A stretch of DNA of 33,165 nucleotides from an uncultured Alphaproteobacteria bacterium. GTDB taxonomy: Bacteria; Pseudomonadota; Alphaproteobacteria; RF32; CAG-239. Below the pieces are notes generated by a model. That model did no database searches. It was not told the origin of the DNA and was given only the letters and a program-made list of their open reading frames with translations. The position numbers and the translations under genes are program-made. The stretch covers positions 1-33,165 of the forward strand of contig CASFTO010000048.1 of assembly GCA_949297665.1 (NCBI GenBank), written 5' to 3'. Shown here piece after piece: positions 7,081 to 14,251 of the stretch; within the stretch, counting starts at the first letter, position 1, and each line of letters starts with the position of its first letter.

Positions 7081-7170
7081 CTTACTTTAGTTCTTTATGG
7101 GGCGAGTATGTTTTTATACGCTCGGGGTGTGCACTTGTTGCCGTTGACTTAGTTCTTTATGGGGCGGGGT
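7066..7170 (+). repeat. TT-loop hairpin modules, copies 3 and 4
   Basis: Copy 3 has GTGCAC-TT-GTGCAC (7066-7079) and CTTTAGTTCTTTATGGGGCG. Copy 4 has GTGCAC-TT-GTTGCC (7129-7142) and GACTTAGTTCTTTATGGGGC. Copy 4 combines the left arm of one type with the right arm of another, so only part of its stem can pair. Confidence 0.7.
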
Positions 7171-7226
7171 TGGCACTATCTCTTTGCTGAGCTTTTTTTA
7201 TCTTACTTTGGCAAAGGGTAGGTGGT

Positions 7227-7541
7227 GGCGGTGTGTGATTAAAAGTCGCAAAGTTCTCCTTTGTTGCTGAGCTTTTTTATCTTGCTTGGCAAAGGGGAGG
7301 TGATGGCGGTGTGTGGTTAAAAGTCGCAATGTTCTCCTTTGTTGCCGTGCTTTTTTATTTTCCTTGGCAAAGGGGGAGGTTGTGGCGGTGTGTGATTAAA
7401 AGTCGCAAAGTTCTCCTTTGTTGCCGTGCTTTTTTTATTTTCCTTGGCAACGGGGGAGGTTGTGGCGGTGTGTGGTTAAAAGTCGCAATGTTCTCCTTTG
7501 TTGCTGAGTTTTTTCTTTTCCTATCCAAAGGGATGAGATGG
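7227..7541 (+). repeat. Four 78-80-bp tandem units
   Basis: Units begin at 7227, 7305, 7384 and 7464 with GGCGGTGTGTG(A/G)TTAAAAG. Units 1 and 3 read GATTAAAAGTCGCAAAG and units 2 and 4 read GGTTAAAAGTCGCAATG, so the array looks like a doubled two-unit block. A partial unit precedes it from about 7171. The stretch 6548-7864 contains no gene I can support; frames crossing the array are repeat artefacts. Confidence 0.85.
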
Positions 7542-7593
7542 GGAGGTTTGGTGTTTAAATTCCGATTGTCCTATTGGGAATATGAATCAGCAG

Positions 7594-7760
7594 CCCTTCG
7601 GGGCAAGTTTGCCCTCGCAAACTTGATAGCTTATTTTTTTGATGTATGGCTTGTACGATAAGAGAGAAATTGTCAAAAATATATACAATTTTATGGTTGT
7701 AATGAGGAGAGCCGTTGTCCTTCGGGGCAAGTTTGCACACGCAAATTTGTTTGCTTGCTT
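7594..7760 (+). repeat. Two copies of a short hairpin repeat, 124 bp apart
   Basis: CCTTCGGGGCAAGTTTGC occurs at 7595 and 7719, each followed by four bases and an inverted arm (GCAAACTT or GCAAATTT), then AGC/TGC-rich sequence and a T-run. Both could form an 8-bp hairpin. Confidence 0.65.
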
Positions 7761-7804
7761 TTTTTGAGGAGGCGAGCTTTTAGGGAAAATGCTTCTTTTT
7801 TCGG

Positions 7805-7833
7805 TTGCGCAATTTCTTTTTTTATGCTATTCT
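7805..7833 (+). promoter_or_regulatory. Extended -10 promoter
   Basis: TTGCGC (7805-7810), 17 bases and TATTCT (7828-7833) preceded by TGC. The next paralogue has the equivalent TTGCCG / TGG-TATTCT at 9353. Confidence 0.55.
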
Positions 7834-7864
7834 TTTCTTATGTTAGGTTATGGGGAGAGCGCAA

Positions 7865-9340
7865 ATGTTTGTAGATATTGAAAATCCTAAATCTCCATTG
7901 AAAGTTGCCAATATTTTGACGGCGTATGATAAAGGCGTGGTTGTTAAAGGTGTGCGTCAACCCAAAGAAAAACTGACACCGGAAGTGTGTTTGGATATTC
8001 TTAAATCTACAAACCATCCGCGTTGTATTCAAAATATGCTCCAACTTATTGCTAAATTGCCGGATGAAGAGCAAGTGCAATTCAAAGAAGTTGTACTCTC
8101 TTGCTTTGATAATCGGGAACAGCCAAAGCCTGTTTTAGATGTGGGGCAAGAATTAGCGGAAAAATCCGGCTATGGGATAGAATTTGCGCAAGTTCAAAAA
8201 ATTAAAGAGGGATTGTTTTTGTCTTCTGATGCGGTGGCTCTGAAATGTTTGATGTGCAAAGAAAGTGAGTTTACAAATGAAGACTTTAGCGCGTATGATA
8301 AAGTGATTTTTTTAAGTGATAAAAAAATTCAATTTAAATCGCAATTAAAATTATATGTGAAGTTTCCGAAAAATATGGAATTTCCAAACTCGCTAGATGT
8401 TTCTTTTTATGATGAAAACGGATGGGGCGGGTTGAATTTGTTAGGAGTGCAAAGCATTCGCTTTAAAGAGGGCGCTAAGGTTAATTTGAAAGGTGCAAAA
8501 AATTTACCGGATAATCTTGATGTTTCTCAATGTCTTGAAGTGAATTTGAGTGAATGTGATTTGAAGGGACTGTCTCATCTTTGCTTTAAGGATGGCGCTG
8601 AGGTTGATTTGAAAGATGCAAAAAATTTACCGGCTGACTTAGATTTTTCTCGGTGCGTGATGGTGGATTTATTAGGATGTAATCTGAGAAAGCAGCTTAA
8701 TCTTCGCTTTAAGGATGGCGCTAAGGTTGATTTGGAGCGAGCTAAAAAGTTACCTCCTAATCTTGATTTTTCTTGTTGTGCTGATATTAGCTTGAGAAGC
8801 TCGGATTTGAGCGAACAATCCAATCTTCGTTTTATGGAGGGCGCATCAGTTGATTTGAGTGGTGTGAAAAATTTACCGGCAAACCTAGATTTTTCTCAAT
8901 GTAATGAGGTATGGTTGTGCGATTGTGATTTGAGTGGACAGCCTAATCCTCGCTTTAAGAATGGTGCAAAGGTTGTTATGCAAAGTGCTTATAATTTCTC
9001 CGAAAAAATTGATTTTTCTCTCTGCTCTGAAGTGGTTTTAAACTGTTGTGATTTAAAAGACGTGTCGTATCTTTGCTTTAAAGATGGTGCTATTGTGGAT
9101 TTGACGTTTGCCTATAATTTGCCGGAAAATCTTGATGTTTCTATGTGCGCTAAAGTGGATTTGGATGAGTGTGATTTCAGCACGGTTAAAGAGTTGGTGT
9201 TCAAAAATCGCGAACAGATGGAAAATAGTCATGCCAAACTGCCGGATGACTGGAAAGGAAAATTAGTCTTTACCGATGAGGTGCCGCAAAATGATTTGAA
9301 TTTGGTGATGACGGCGGCGAAAACAAAAGGCGGACGCTAG
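7865..9340 (+). CDS. Family B protein with 41-residue repeats
   Basis: 491 residues, no signal peptide. Residues 1-110 form the family B N-terminal domain (MFVDIENPKSPLK, NREQPKPVL, EKSGYGIEF). From about residue 195 six repeats of 41 residues follow, with consensus LRFKDGAKVDL-x2-AKNLP-x-NLDFSxC-x-EVxL-x2-CDL. A regular hydrophobic beta pattern with Cys at fixed positions suggests a solenoid. The C-terminus (LPDDWKGKLVFTDE... DLNLVM... AAKTKGGR) is shared with the 9411 product. I start at 7865 because GGGGAG is well spaced there and the paralogue aligns; the ATG at 7850 lies upstream of that site. Function unknown; likely a cytosolic interaction protein. Confidence 0.8.
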   Translation: MFVDIENPKSPLKVANILTAYDKGVVVKGVRQPKEKLTPEVCLDILKSTNHPRCIQNMLQLIAKLPDEEQVQFKEVVLSCFDNREQPKPVLDVGQELAEKSGYGIEFAQVQKIKEGLFLSSDAVALKCLMCKESEFTNEDFSAYDKVIFLSDKKIQFKSQLKLYVKFPKNMEFPNSLDVSFYDENGWGGLNLLGVQSIRFKEGAKVNLKGAKNLPDNLDVSQCLEVNLSECDLKGLSHLCFKDGAEVDLKDAKNLPADLDFSRCVMVDLLGCNLRKQLNLRFKDGAKVDLERAKKLPPNLDFSCCADISLRSSDLSEQSNLRFMEGASVDLSGVKNLPANLDFSQCNEVWLCDCDLSGQPNPRFKNGAKVVMQSAYNFSEKIDFSLCSEVVLNCCDLKDVSYLCFKDGAIVDLTFAYNLPENLDVSMCAKVDLDECDFSTVKELVFKNREQMENSHAKLPDDWKGKLVFTDEVPQNDLNLVMTAAKTKGGR

Positions 9341-9352
9341 AGATTTTTTAAG

Positions 9353-9381
9353 TTGCCGAATTAGCTTTTTTGTGGTATTCT
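9353..9381 (+). promoter_or_regulatory. Extended -10 promoter
   Basis: TTGCCG (9353-9358), 17 bases and TATTCT (9376-9381) with TGG before the -10. It resembles the promoter at 7805, suggesting the two repeat-protein genes are separate, similarly controlled units. Confidence 0.55.
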
Positions 9382-9410
9382 CTTCTTAGGTTAGATAAAG
9401 GAGCGGGGAA

Positions 9411-10994
9411 ATGATTGTCGGAATTCCTGATTTTAAGTCGGCGTTGGCCATTGAAAATATCTTAACCCCCTATAAAAAAGGGCGGTTGGCCCCTGATAAA
9501 AAAACGCGGTTGCCTAAAGAAAAAATAACGCCTGATGTTTGTATGGAAATTCTTCAATCCACCAACTACGCCCGAAACATTAAAGATATGCTCCAATGCA
9601 TTGCCGAACTTCCGGTTTCTGAGCAAGGGTATTTCAAAGAGGTGGTGCTTACGACCTTTTCTAATCGCGAGCAGCCGGAGGCTATTCTTCAATTAGGCCG
9701 AGAATTGGCGGAAAAATCCGGCTATACCGAAAGATTGATTAAAGCGCAAGCACTCAGTGAGGGAAGATATTATCACTCGGCTCCACAGCCGTGTAAGTCT
9801 TATATTTCTTTACAAGGTGATGTTCAAGAGCGGAATTTTTCGGACTATGATGCTTTAATCTGCCTTAATAAATTGAAACTGAACGCTCAAGGGGTGACGT
9901 ATTTTCCACCTGAAATTGATGCTTCGGATACGAAGTTGCTTATTTTTGATAATTGTGATTTGTCCGGCGTGCAGAGCTTCAAAATGAAAGAGGGGGTGCA
10001 TGCTTCGTTTAAAGAGGCTTCTCATCTGCCGCATGATTTGGATTTGTCTTTATGTGCAAACGTCAACTTATATGGGGTTGATGTCGGCTCTTTGGATGGG
10101 CTGAAGTTTCGGGACGGGGCTACGGTTAGTTTGGATGATGCTTTGAACGTTCCGCATGATTTGGATGTTTCACCGTGTTCTTCCATTACGCTTGATTGGC
10201 AGGAATTAGACCGCTTTGATGAACTCAAGTTTCGCGACGGGGCAAAAGTATATTTGCGTCAATGCGGTGATGTGCCGGCAGATTTGGATTTCTCTATGTG
10301 TTCGGAAGTGGATTTTGAAGAAGATAATTTGGGCAACGTTCAAAGACTTTGTTTCAAAGACGGGGCAAAGGTCTTGTTTAATCATGTGATATCTTTTCCG
10401 AAAGATATGGATGTGGCTAATTGCGATATCTTGTATTTTAAGGCTGCCGATTTGAAAGACCTCCCGCAACTTGATTTGAAAGACGGGGTGGAGCTATATC
10501 TGAATAACGCCAGAACGCTCTCTCCTTTATGGGATTATTCTCGCACAAAGGTGTTTAGCGCCGCTTCTTGTGATTTTTGGGGCTTTGATGAGCTTAAGTT
10601 TCGTAAAGATGCAAAAGTTGATTTGTCTTCAGCTTATCATTTGCCGAAAGTTTTGGATGTTTCGGAATGTGCCGAGGTGGAGCTGGGCGGATGCGATTTG
10701 AGCCGATACGATGAGATGACTTTTGGGGGAAAGGTTACGTTTCACAAAACGTCTAATACCGTTACCAAAATGCCGAAAAAATTAGATTTGTCGCATTGCA
10801 TCAGCGTTTGGGTGGAACATAACAGCGCCGATTTTAGCGCAACCAAGCAGATTGTTTTTGCCAGTCGTGAACATCAGAAACGAAACAATATTCCACTTCC
10901 CGATGACTGGAAAGGGGAGGTTATCTTTGCAGATGAACAGCGTGAGGCGGATTTGAATTTAGCGATGGTCGCAAAAACTAAAGGTAGCAGATAG
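9411..10994 (+). CDS. Family B protein with 41-residue repeats (paralogue)
   Basis: 527 residues. The N-terminal domain (IVGIPDFKSALAIENILTPY, NREQPEAIL, AEKSGYTE) and C-terminal cap (LPDDWKGEVIFADE... DLNLAMVAKTKGSR) match the 7865 product. Between them are about seven to eight diverged repeats of about 41 residues (LKFRDGAKVYL, VPADLDFSMCSEV). Its repeats are less alike than those of the 7865 protein, so it has diverged longer or escaped recent homogenisation. AAGGAG lies eight bases before the ATG. No transmembrane segment or signal is evident. Function unknown. Confidence 0.8.
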   Translation: MIVGIPDFKSALAIENILTPYKKGRLAPDKKTRLPKEKITPDVCMEILQSTNYARNIKDMLQCIAELPVSEQGYFKEVVLTTFSNREQPEAILQLGRELAEKSGYTERLIKAQALSEGRYYHSAPQPCKSYISLQGDVQERNFSDYDALICLNKLKLNAQGVTYFPPEIDASDTKLLIFDNCDLSGVQSFKMKEGVHASFKEASHLPHDLDLSLCANVNLYGVDVGSLDGLKFRDGATVSLDDALNVPHDLDVSPCSSITLDWQELDRFDELKFRDGAKVYLRQCGDVPADLDFSMCSEVDFEEDNLGNVQRLCFKDGAKVLFNHVISFPKDMDVANCDILYFKAADLKDLPQLDLKDGVELYLNNARTLSPLWDYSRTKVFSAASCDFWGFDELKFRKDAKVDLSSAYHLPKVLDVSECAEVELGGCDLSRYDEMTFGGKVTFHKTSNTVTKMPKKLDLSHCISVWVEHNSADFSATKQIVFASREHQKRNNIPLPDDWKGEVIFADEQREADLNLAMVAKTKGSR

Positions 10995-11076
10995 CGCACC
11001 AATGTTCTTATAAAATATCGGTGTTTCGTCTGTTTGGTTGGCTAAAAATATATCTTATCTTTCTTCTTATAAAAGA

Positions 11077-11101
11077 AAACCCCGCAATTAATACGGGGTT
11101 T
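11077..11101 (-). terminator. tolB terminator
   Basis: AAACCCCG / CGGGGTTT hairpin. On the minus strand it is followed by TTTTCTTTTAT, so it best serves tolB; it may also stop the convergent plus-strand transcript. Confidence 0.75.
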
Positions 11102-11129
11102 ATCTTTGAGCTTGTTTACTCTTTTATTT

Positions 11130-12461
11130 TTACAGCAACGGAGACCATGCCGGATCGCTGCCATCGCCGGGGGTGATGACTAAGCGTTCGTTCGTGCCGG
11201 TGATGTCTACCGAATATAATTGTTTTGCTCCGTCAGTCGTTGCCGTGCCACGATTTTGGCGGTAGAACATAATTACACGACCATTCGGAGACCATGTCGG
11301 ACCTTCCAGATAAAAGCCGGTGGCGAGGGTTCTTTCGCCGGTGCCGTCCGGATACATCACGCCAAGATTAAAGGTGTTGCCTTCCATACGGGTAAAGGCG
11401 ATGTAATCTCCTCGTGGCGACCATACCGGAGTGGCATAGCGGCTGCCTTGTCTGAAACTGATACGGTGTACGTCTGAGCCATCTCGGTTCATCACGTATA
11501 ATTGCTGATTGCCGCCTCGGTCTGAGTTAAAGACAATCTTGGAACCGTCCGGCGAATAGTTCGGACTGGTATCTATTGCCGGACCAGAGGTTAACTTTTT
11601 GGTTTCTCTGGTGCTCAAATCCATCTCGTAAATATCGGTTACGCCGTTTCTGGCATAGCTCATCAGTAAGTATTTGCTATCCGGTGAAAACGCCGGCGCA
11701 AAGGTCATGCCGGGGAAGTTACCCAATAATTCGGTGCGTTGGGTTCTTAAATTATACAAATATACACGTGGCTTGTTGTTCACATATGACAAGTATGCGA
11801 TGTATTGCATATCCGGTGAAAAACGAGGGGTTAACACTAAATTTGCACCGCTGGTTAAAAATTGATGTCCATCGCCGTCTTGATCCATCAATGCTAAGCG
11901 TTTAACCGGTCGGCTGGACGGACCGCTTTCTGAAATATAGGCGATGACTGTATTGAAATAGCCTTTATCTCCGGTTAGGCGTTCATATATCGCATCCGCC
12001 ATGGAGTGCGCCATTCTTCTCCAGTTGGATTTTGCAGAAGTGTATACTTCATACATCAATTCTTTTTGGCTGACGATGTCCCATAGCTTAAAGCGCAATT
12101 TCAGCTCGTCGCCGTTTTCTTCTAAAATAAAGGATTGCACCAATACTTGCGCATTTAAAACACGCCAGTCGCCGAATATCGGTTGTTGGTCAAATGAGGT
12201 AAATCTTTGGATATAACTACGCTGATTAATGATGCGGAACAGACCGCTTCTTTCTAAGTCGGCAAGCACAACGTCGCGTACTTTATCCGCATACGAAAAT
12301 CCTAAAAACGCGCCGATGCCGTTGTTATCTGATAATATATCCGGAAAAGCCACAGGAATCGGTTCTTGTTGCGCACCGCTGATGGTTACGTTTAATTGCG
12401 CCATGGCGGGAGCACTGCAAAACGCCCACATGGCTATGATTAGGGAGAACAATTTTTTCAT
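11130..12461 (-). CDS. tolB: Tol-Pal system periplasmic protein TolB
   Basis: 443 residues, the usual TolB length. The signal peptide MKKLFSLIIAMWAFCSAPAMA ends near residue 21. The N-terminal domain extends to about 165 (DVVLADLERSGLFRII, QSFILEENGDELKLRFKLWD). It is followed by a six-bladed propeller of TolB/WD40-like repeats containing SPDMQYIAYLSY, FSPDSKYLLMSY, YSPDGSKIVFNSDRGG and WSPNGRVIMFY. TolB links the inner-membrane TolQRA motor to peptidoglycan-associated Pal during outer-membrane constriction. GAGAGGA precedes the ATG. No tolQRA, pal or cpoB gene flanks it, which is unusual because these genes are typically clustered. Confidence 0.96.
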   Translation of the reverse strand: MKKLFSLIIAMWAFCSAPAMAQLNVTISGAQQEPIPVAFPDILSDNNGIGAFLGFSYADKVRDVVLADLERSGLFRIINQRSYIQRFTSFDQQPIFGDWRVLNAQVLVQSFILEENGDELKLRFKLWDIVSQKELMYEVYTSAKSNWRRMAHSMADAIYERLTGDKGYFNTVIAYISESGPSSRPVKRLALMDQDGDGHQFLTSGANLVLTPRFSPDMQYIAYLSYVNNKPRVYLYNLRTQRTELLGNFPGMTFAPAFSPDSKYLLMSYARNGVTDIYEMDLSTRETKKLTSGPAIDTSPNYSPDGSKIVFNSDRGGNQQLYVMNRDGSDVHRISFRQGSRYATPVWSPRGDYIAFTRMEGNTFNLGVMYPDGTGERTLATGFYLEGPTWSPNGRVIMFYRQNRGTATTDGAKQLYSVDITGTNERLVITPGDGSDPAWSPLL

Positions 12462-12585
12462 TTCAATCCTCTCATAAAGCTAAAACTCGAGTTGAGGAAA
12501 TAATAATGAGATGCCCCGAAAAGTAAAGTACAAAATCAAGAATATAAACTAAAATCTATCTCTCTTTGGGGGCGGAAAATAGAAG

Positions 12586-12613
12586 TTGCATAAATAAAAA
12601 ATTTTCTTATAAT
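12586..12613 (+). promoter_or_regulatory. Sigma-70-like promoter
   Basis: TTGCAT (12586-12591), a 16-base spacer and perfect TATAAT (12608-12613), about 47 bases before the ATG at 12661. Confidence 0.7.
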
Positions 12614-12660
12614 CTTTCGATAGGAAAAAAATTATTGTTTTACTTATTAAACTTATTTGT

Positions 12661-13224
12661 ATGGATGAATTTGTTAGTACTTCGGATTTGTCCGAAAGAA
12701 ACGAAAAAATCGATTTGGACGTGAATGGTGTTGTTTTTAAACCTTCTCTCAGTATGCTCAGCGAATGTACTTTGCCGCCGCCGCAATGCGGTGTTTTGGC
12801 CGTTTTGGTCTTGGTGTGCTTGATGTGCTTGCTCAGAGCTGTTTGGGCGCCTTTGGTGGAAATGAATCAAATCTTTTTTAATCCGCATTTGGCTATTGTT
12901 CCCGATAGTTGGTTGATGTTCGGGCGTGCGGGGATTTATTCCGCAGAAGTCGTCTTTGTGATGACTTGGGCGTTCTTGTATGCTTTGGACAATCGTAATG
13001 AGGAAATGTATTGGGTGATGTTTTGCTTAAATCTGTCGGCAATTATGCTTCTTGCCGCTTATTTGGTGATTGTTTGCACAATTGTCGCTACCGCCGATAA
13101 GTGGGGGATGTCTCTTTGGGGCGATTGGCGCTTAATTGCTCGTGATCAGTTCTTTTTGGGTTTTGTCTTTGTGATTCTTAAATCCGAATTTCAGAGAGAG
13201 CGTTCGAAAGTTATAATGTTGTAA
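12661..13224 (+). CDS. Multi-pass membrane protein, unknown
   Basis: 187 residues. A soluble N-terminus of about 40 residues is followed by hydrophobic segments at about 43-63, 90-109 and 116-144, and perhaps 163-174, then a basic tail (SEFQRERSK). No family is recognised. The ATG is preceded by ATTGTTTTACTTATTAAAC, a T-rich leader resembling those of family A, without a Shine-Dalgarno site. The gene at 13247 starts 22 bases after its stop, so they likely form an operon ending at the 13624 hairpin. Confidence 0.75.
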   Translation: MDEFVSTSDLSERNEKIDLDVNGVVFKPSLSMLSECTLPPPQCGVLAVLVLVCLMCLLRAVWAPLVEMNQIFFNPHLAIVPDSWLMFGRAGIYSAEVVFVMTWAFLYALDNRNEEMYWVMFCLNLSAIMLLAAYLVIVCTIVATADKWGMSLWGDWRLIARDQFFLGFVFVILKSEFQRERSKVIML

Positions 13225-13246
13225 AAAAAAATTAAAAATAGCAACT

Positions 13247-13603
13247 ATGAAGAATAACAGATTGTTTTTTTATGGGGCTCTTCTTATTGGCGTTGTTTGC
13301 GCTTTCAGTGCCTTTATCTTGTTTTTTGCAGATAGTGAAAATTGGATGATTAACGTCGGCGCTTGGGTTACAACTTGTATCTCGTTTGTTGCATTTGGTT
13401 ATGGTGAATGGCGCAATCAAAAAGAAAAGATATTGTCGTTGGCCTTGTTATGGCTGATGAGATGTGACCTTCTGTTTGTATTGGCGTTTGCGGCGGAGAA
13501 TATCGGACGGAATTTTCTGGCCTTCATCTTGTTTTGCTTGGCGTTTATCGTCTTGTGGTTTCTTATTATTCATGTCGTGGCCAGTTGGCGACAGCGTCCG
13601 TAA
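13247..13603 (+). CDS. Small four-helix membrane protein, unknown
   Basis: 118 residues, almost entirely hydrophobic. Segments lie at about 7-27 (FYGALLIGVVCAFSAFILFF), 35-52, 63-82 and 88-111, with basic connectors (GEWRNQKEK) and a basic end (SWRQRP). No catalytic motif is visible. It lies 22 bases behind the preceding membrane protein and shares its operon by inference. No Shine-Dalgarno site is evident. Function unknown. Confidence 0.7.
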   Translation: MKNNRLFFYGALLIGVVCAFSAFILFFADSENWMINVGAWVTTCISFVAFGYGEWRNQKEKILSLALLWLMRCDLLFVLAFAAENIGRNFLAFILFCLAFIVLWFLIIHVVASWRQRP

Positions 13604-13623
13604 TGAATGTTTTTGGCAAAATT

Positions 13624-13654
13624 AAAGGCTTCTTTCTTTTAAGAGAGGAGCCTT
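13624..13654 (+). terminator. Bidirectional terminator
   Basis: AAAGGCT / AGCCTTT hairpin with further pairing, followed by T6 on the plus strand. It lies between convergent genes and may serve both. Confidence 0.7.
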
Positions 13655-13682
13655 TTTTGTTTTTTATACTTATGTGAGTGTT

Positions 13683-14042
13683 TTATTTTTCTTCTTTATC
13701 GGTAGATGGCGTGCTGTCCTTTTCAGCGTCGCTTTCGGCTTTTTCTTTGGCGACATCTGCACGTGTCTTCATTTCTTTGTAGACTTGTTTTAATTTGCTG
13801 AGGGCTTTTTTGCCACGCTCAGCCAAATCGTCAGCATTGGCTTCTACGCTGGCAATATATGCATCATGGTTTTCTTCCATCTTTTTGCCGATTTTATTCA
13901 TCGCTTCAGAGAGTTTGCGTGCATTTTCGTTGTCATTTTCTTCGGCCGATTTTGCGCCGTAGTCTTCTAATTTTTTAACCGCTTTGCCGGTTAACTTAAA
14001 CAACGTGTCTGCAATAACTCCTACTTTTTTTCCTACTGACAT
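13683..14042 (-). CDS. Small charged helical protein
   Basis: 119 residues, predicted almost wholly alpha-helical and rich in Lys, Glu and Ala (KKLEDYGAKSAEENDNENAR, GKKALSKLKQVYKEMKTRAD), with a disordered acidic end (STPSTDKEEK). GAGGGAG precedes the ATG. It has no signal or membrane segment. Size and composition suggest a coiled-coil or phasin-like cytosolic protein, but there is no diagnostic motif. It is transcribed convergently with the 13247 gene. Confidence 0.65.
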   Translation of the reverse strand: MSVGKKVGVIADTLFKLTGKAVKKLEDYGAKSAEENDNENARKLSEAMNKIGKKMEENHDAYIASVEANADDLAERGKKALSKLKQVYKEMKTRADVAKEKAESDAEKDSTPSTDKEEK

Positions 14043-14251
14043 GAAAAACTCCCTCGTTTTGTGGTTTCTTTCTATTTATATAGTTGTATAGTATGAAAAA
14101 ATAAATAAAATCTTAAAAAATCTATCTTCTTCCGAAAAGATTATTTTGCTAAAAAAGTATGTAAAACCTGATTTTAAAGCTATGTTAAGAAGTTGTGAGT
14201 TATTTTTAAAAAGAGTTGTAAGTGTTTTTTTGAAACGATACGTTGGGACTT

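Noticed and set aside
7021-7541. Possible CRISPR array
   Set aside because: The 20- and 79-bp units are contiguous near-identical copies with no unique spacers and no cas genes nearby. The same applies to the 22- and 38-bp arrays.
7311-7661. 116-codon frame across the 79-bp array
   Set aside because: The product is just the repeat translated (repeated FSFVA phrases) and changes register as unit lengths vary between 78 and 80.
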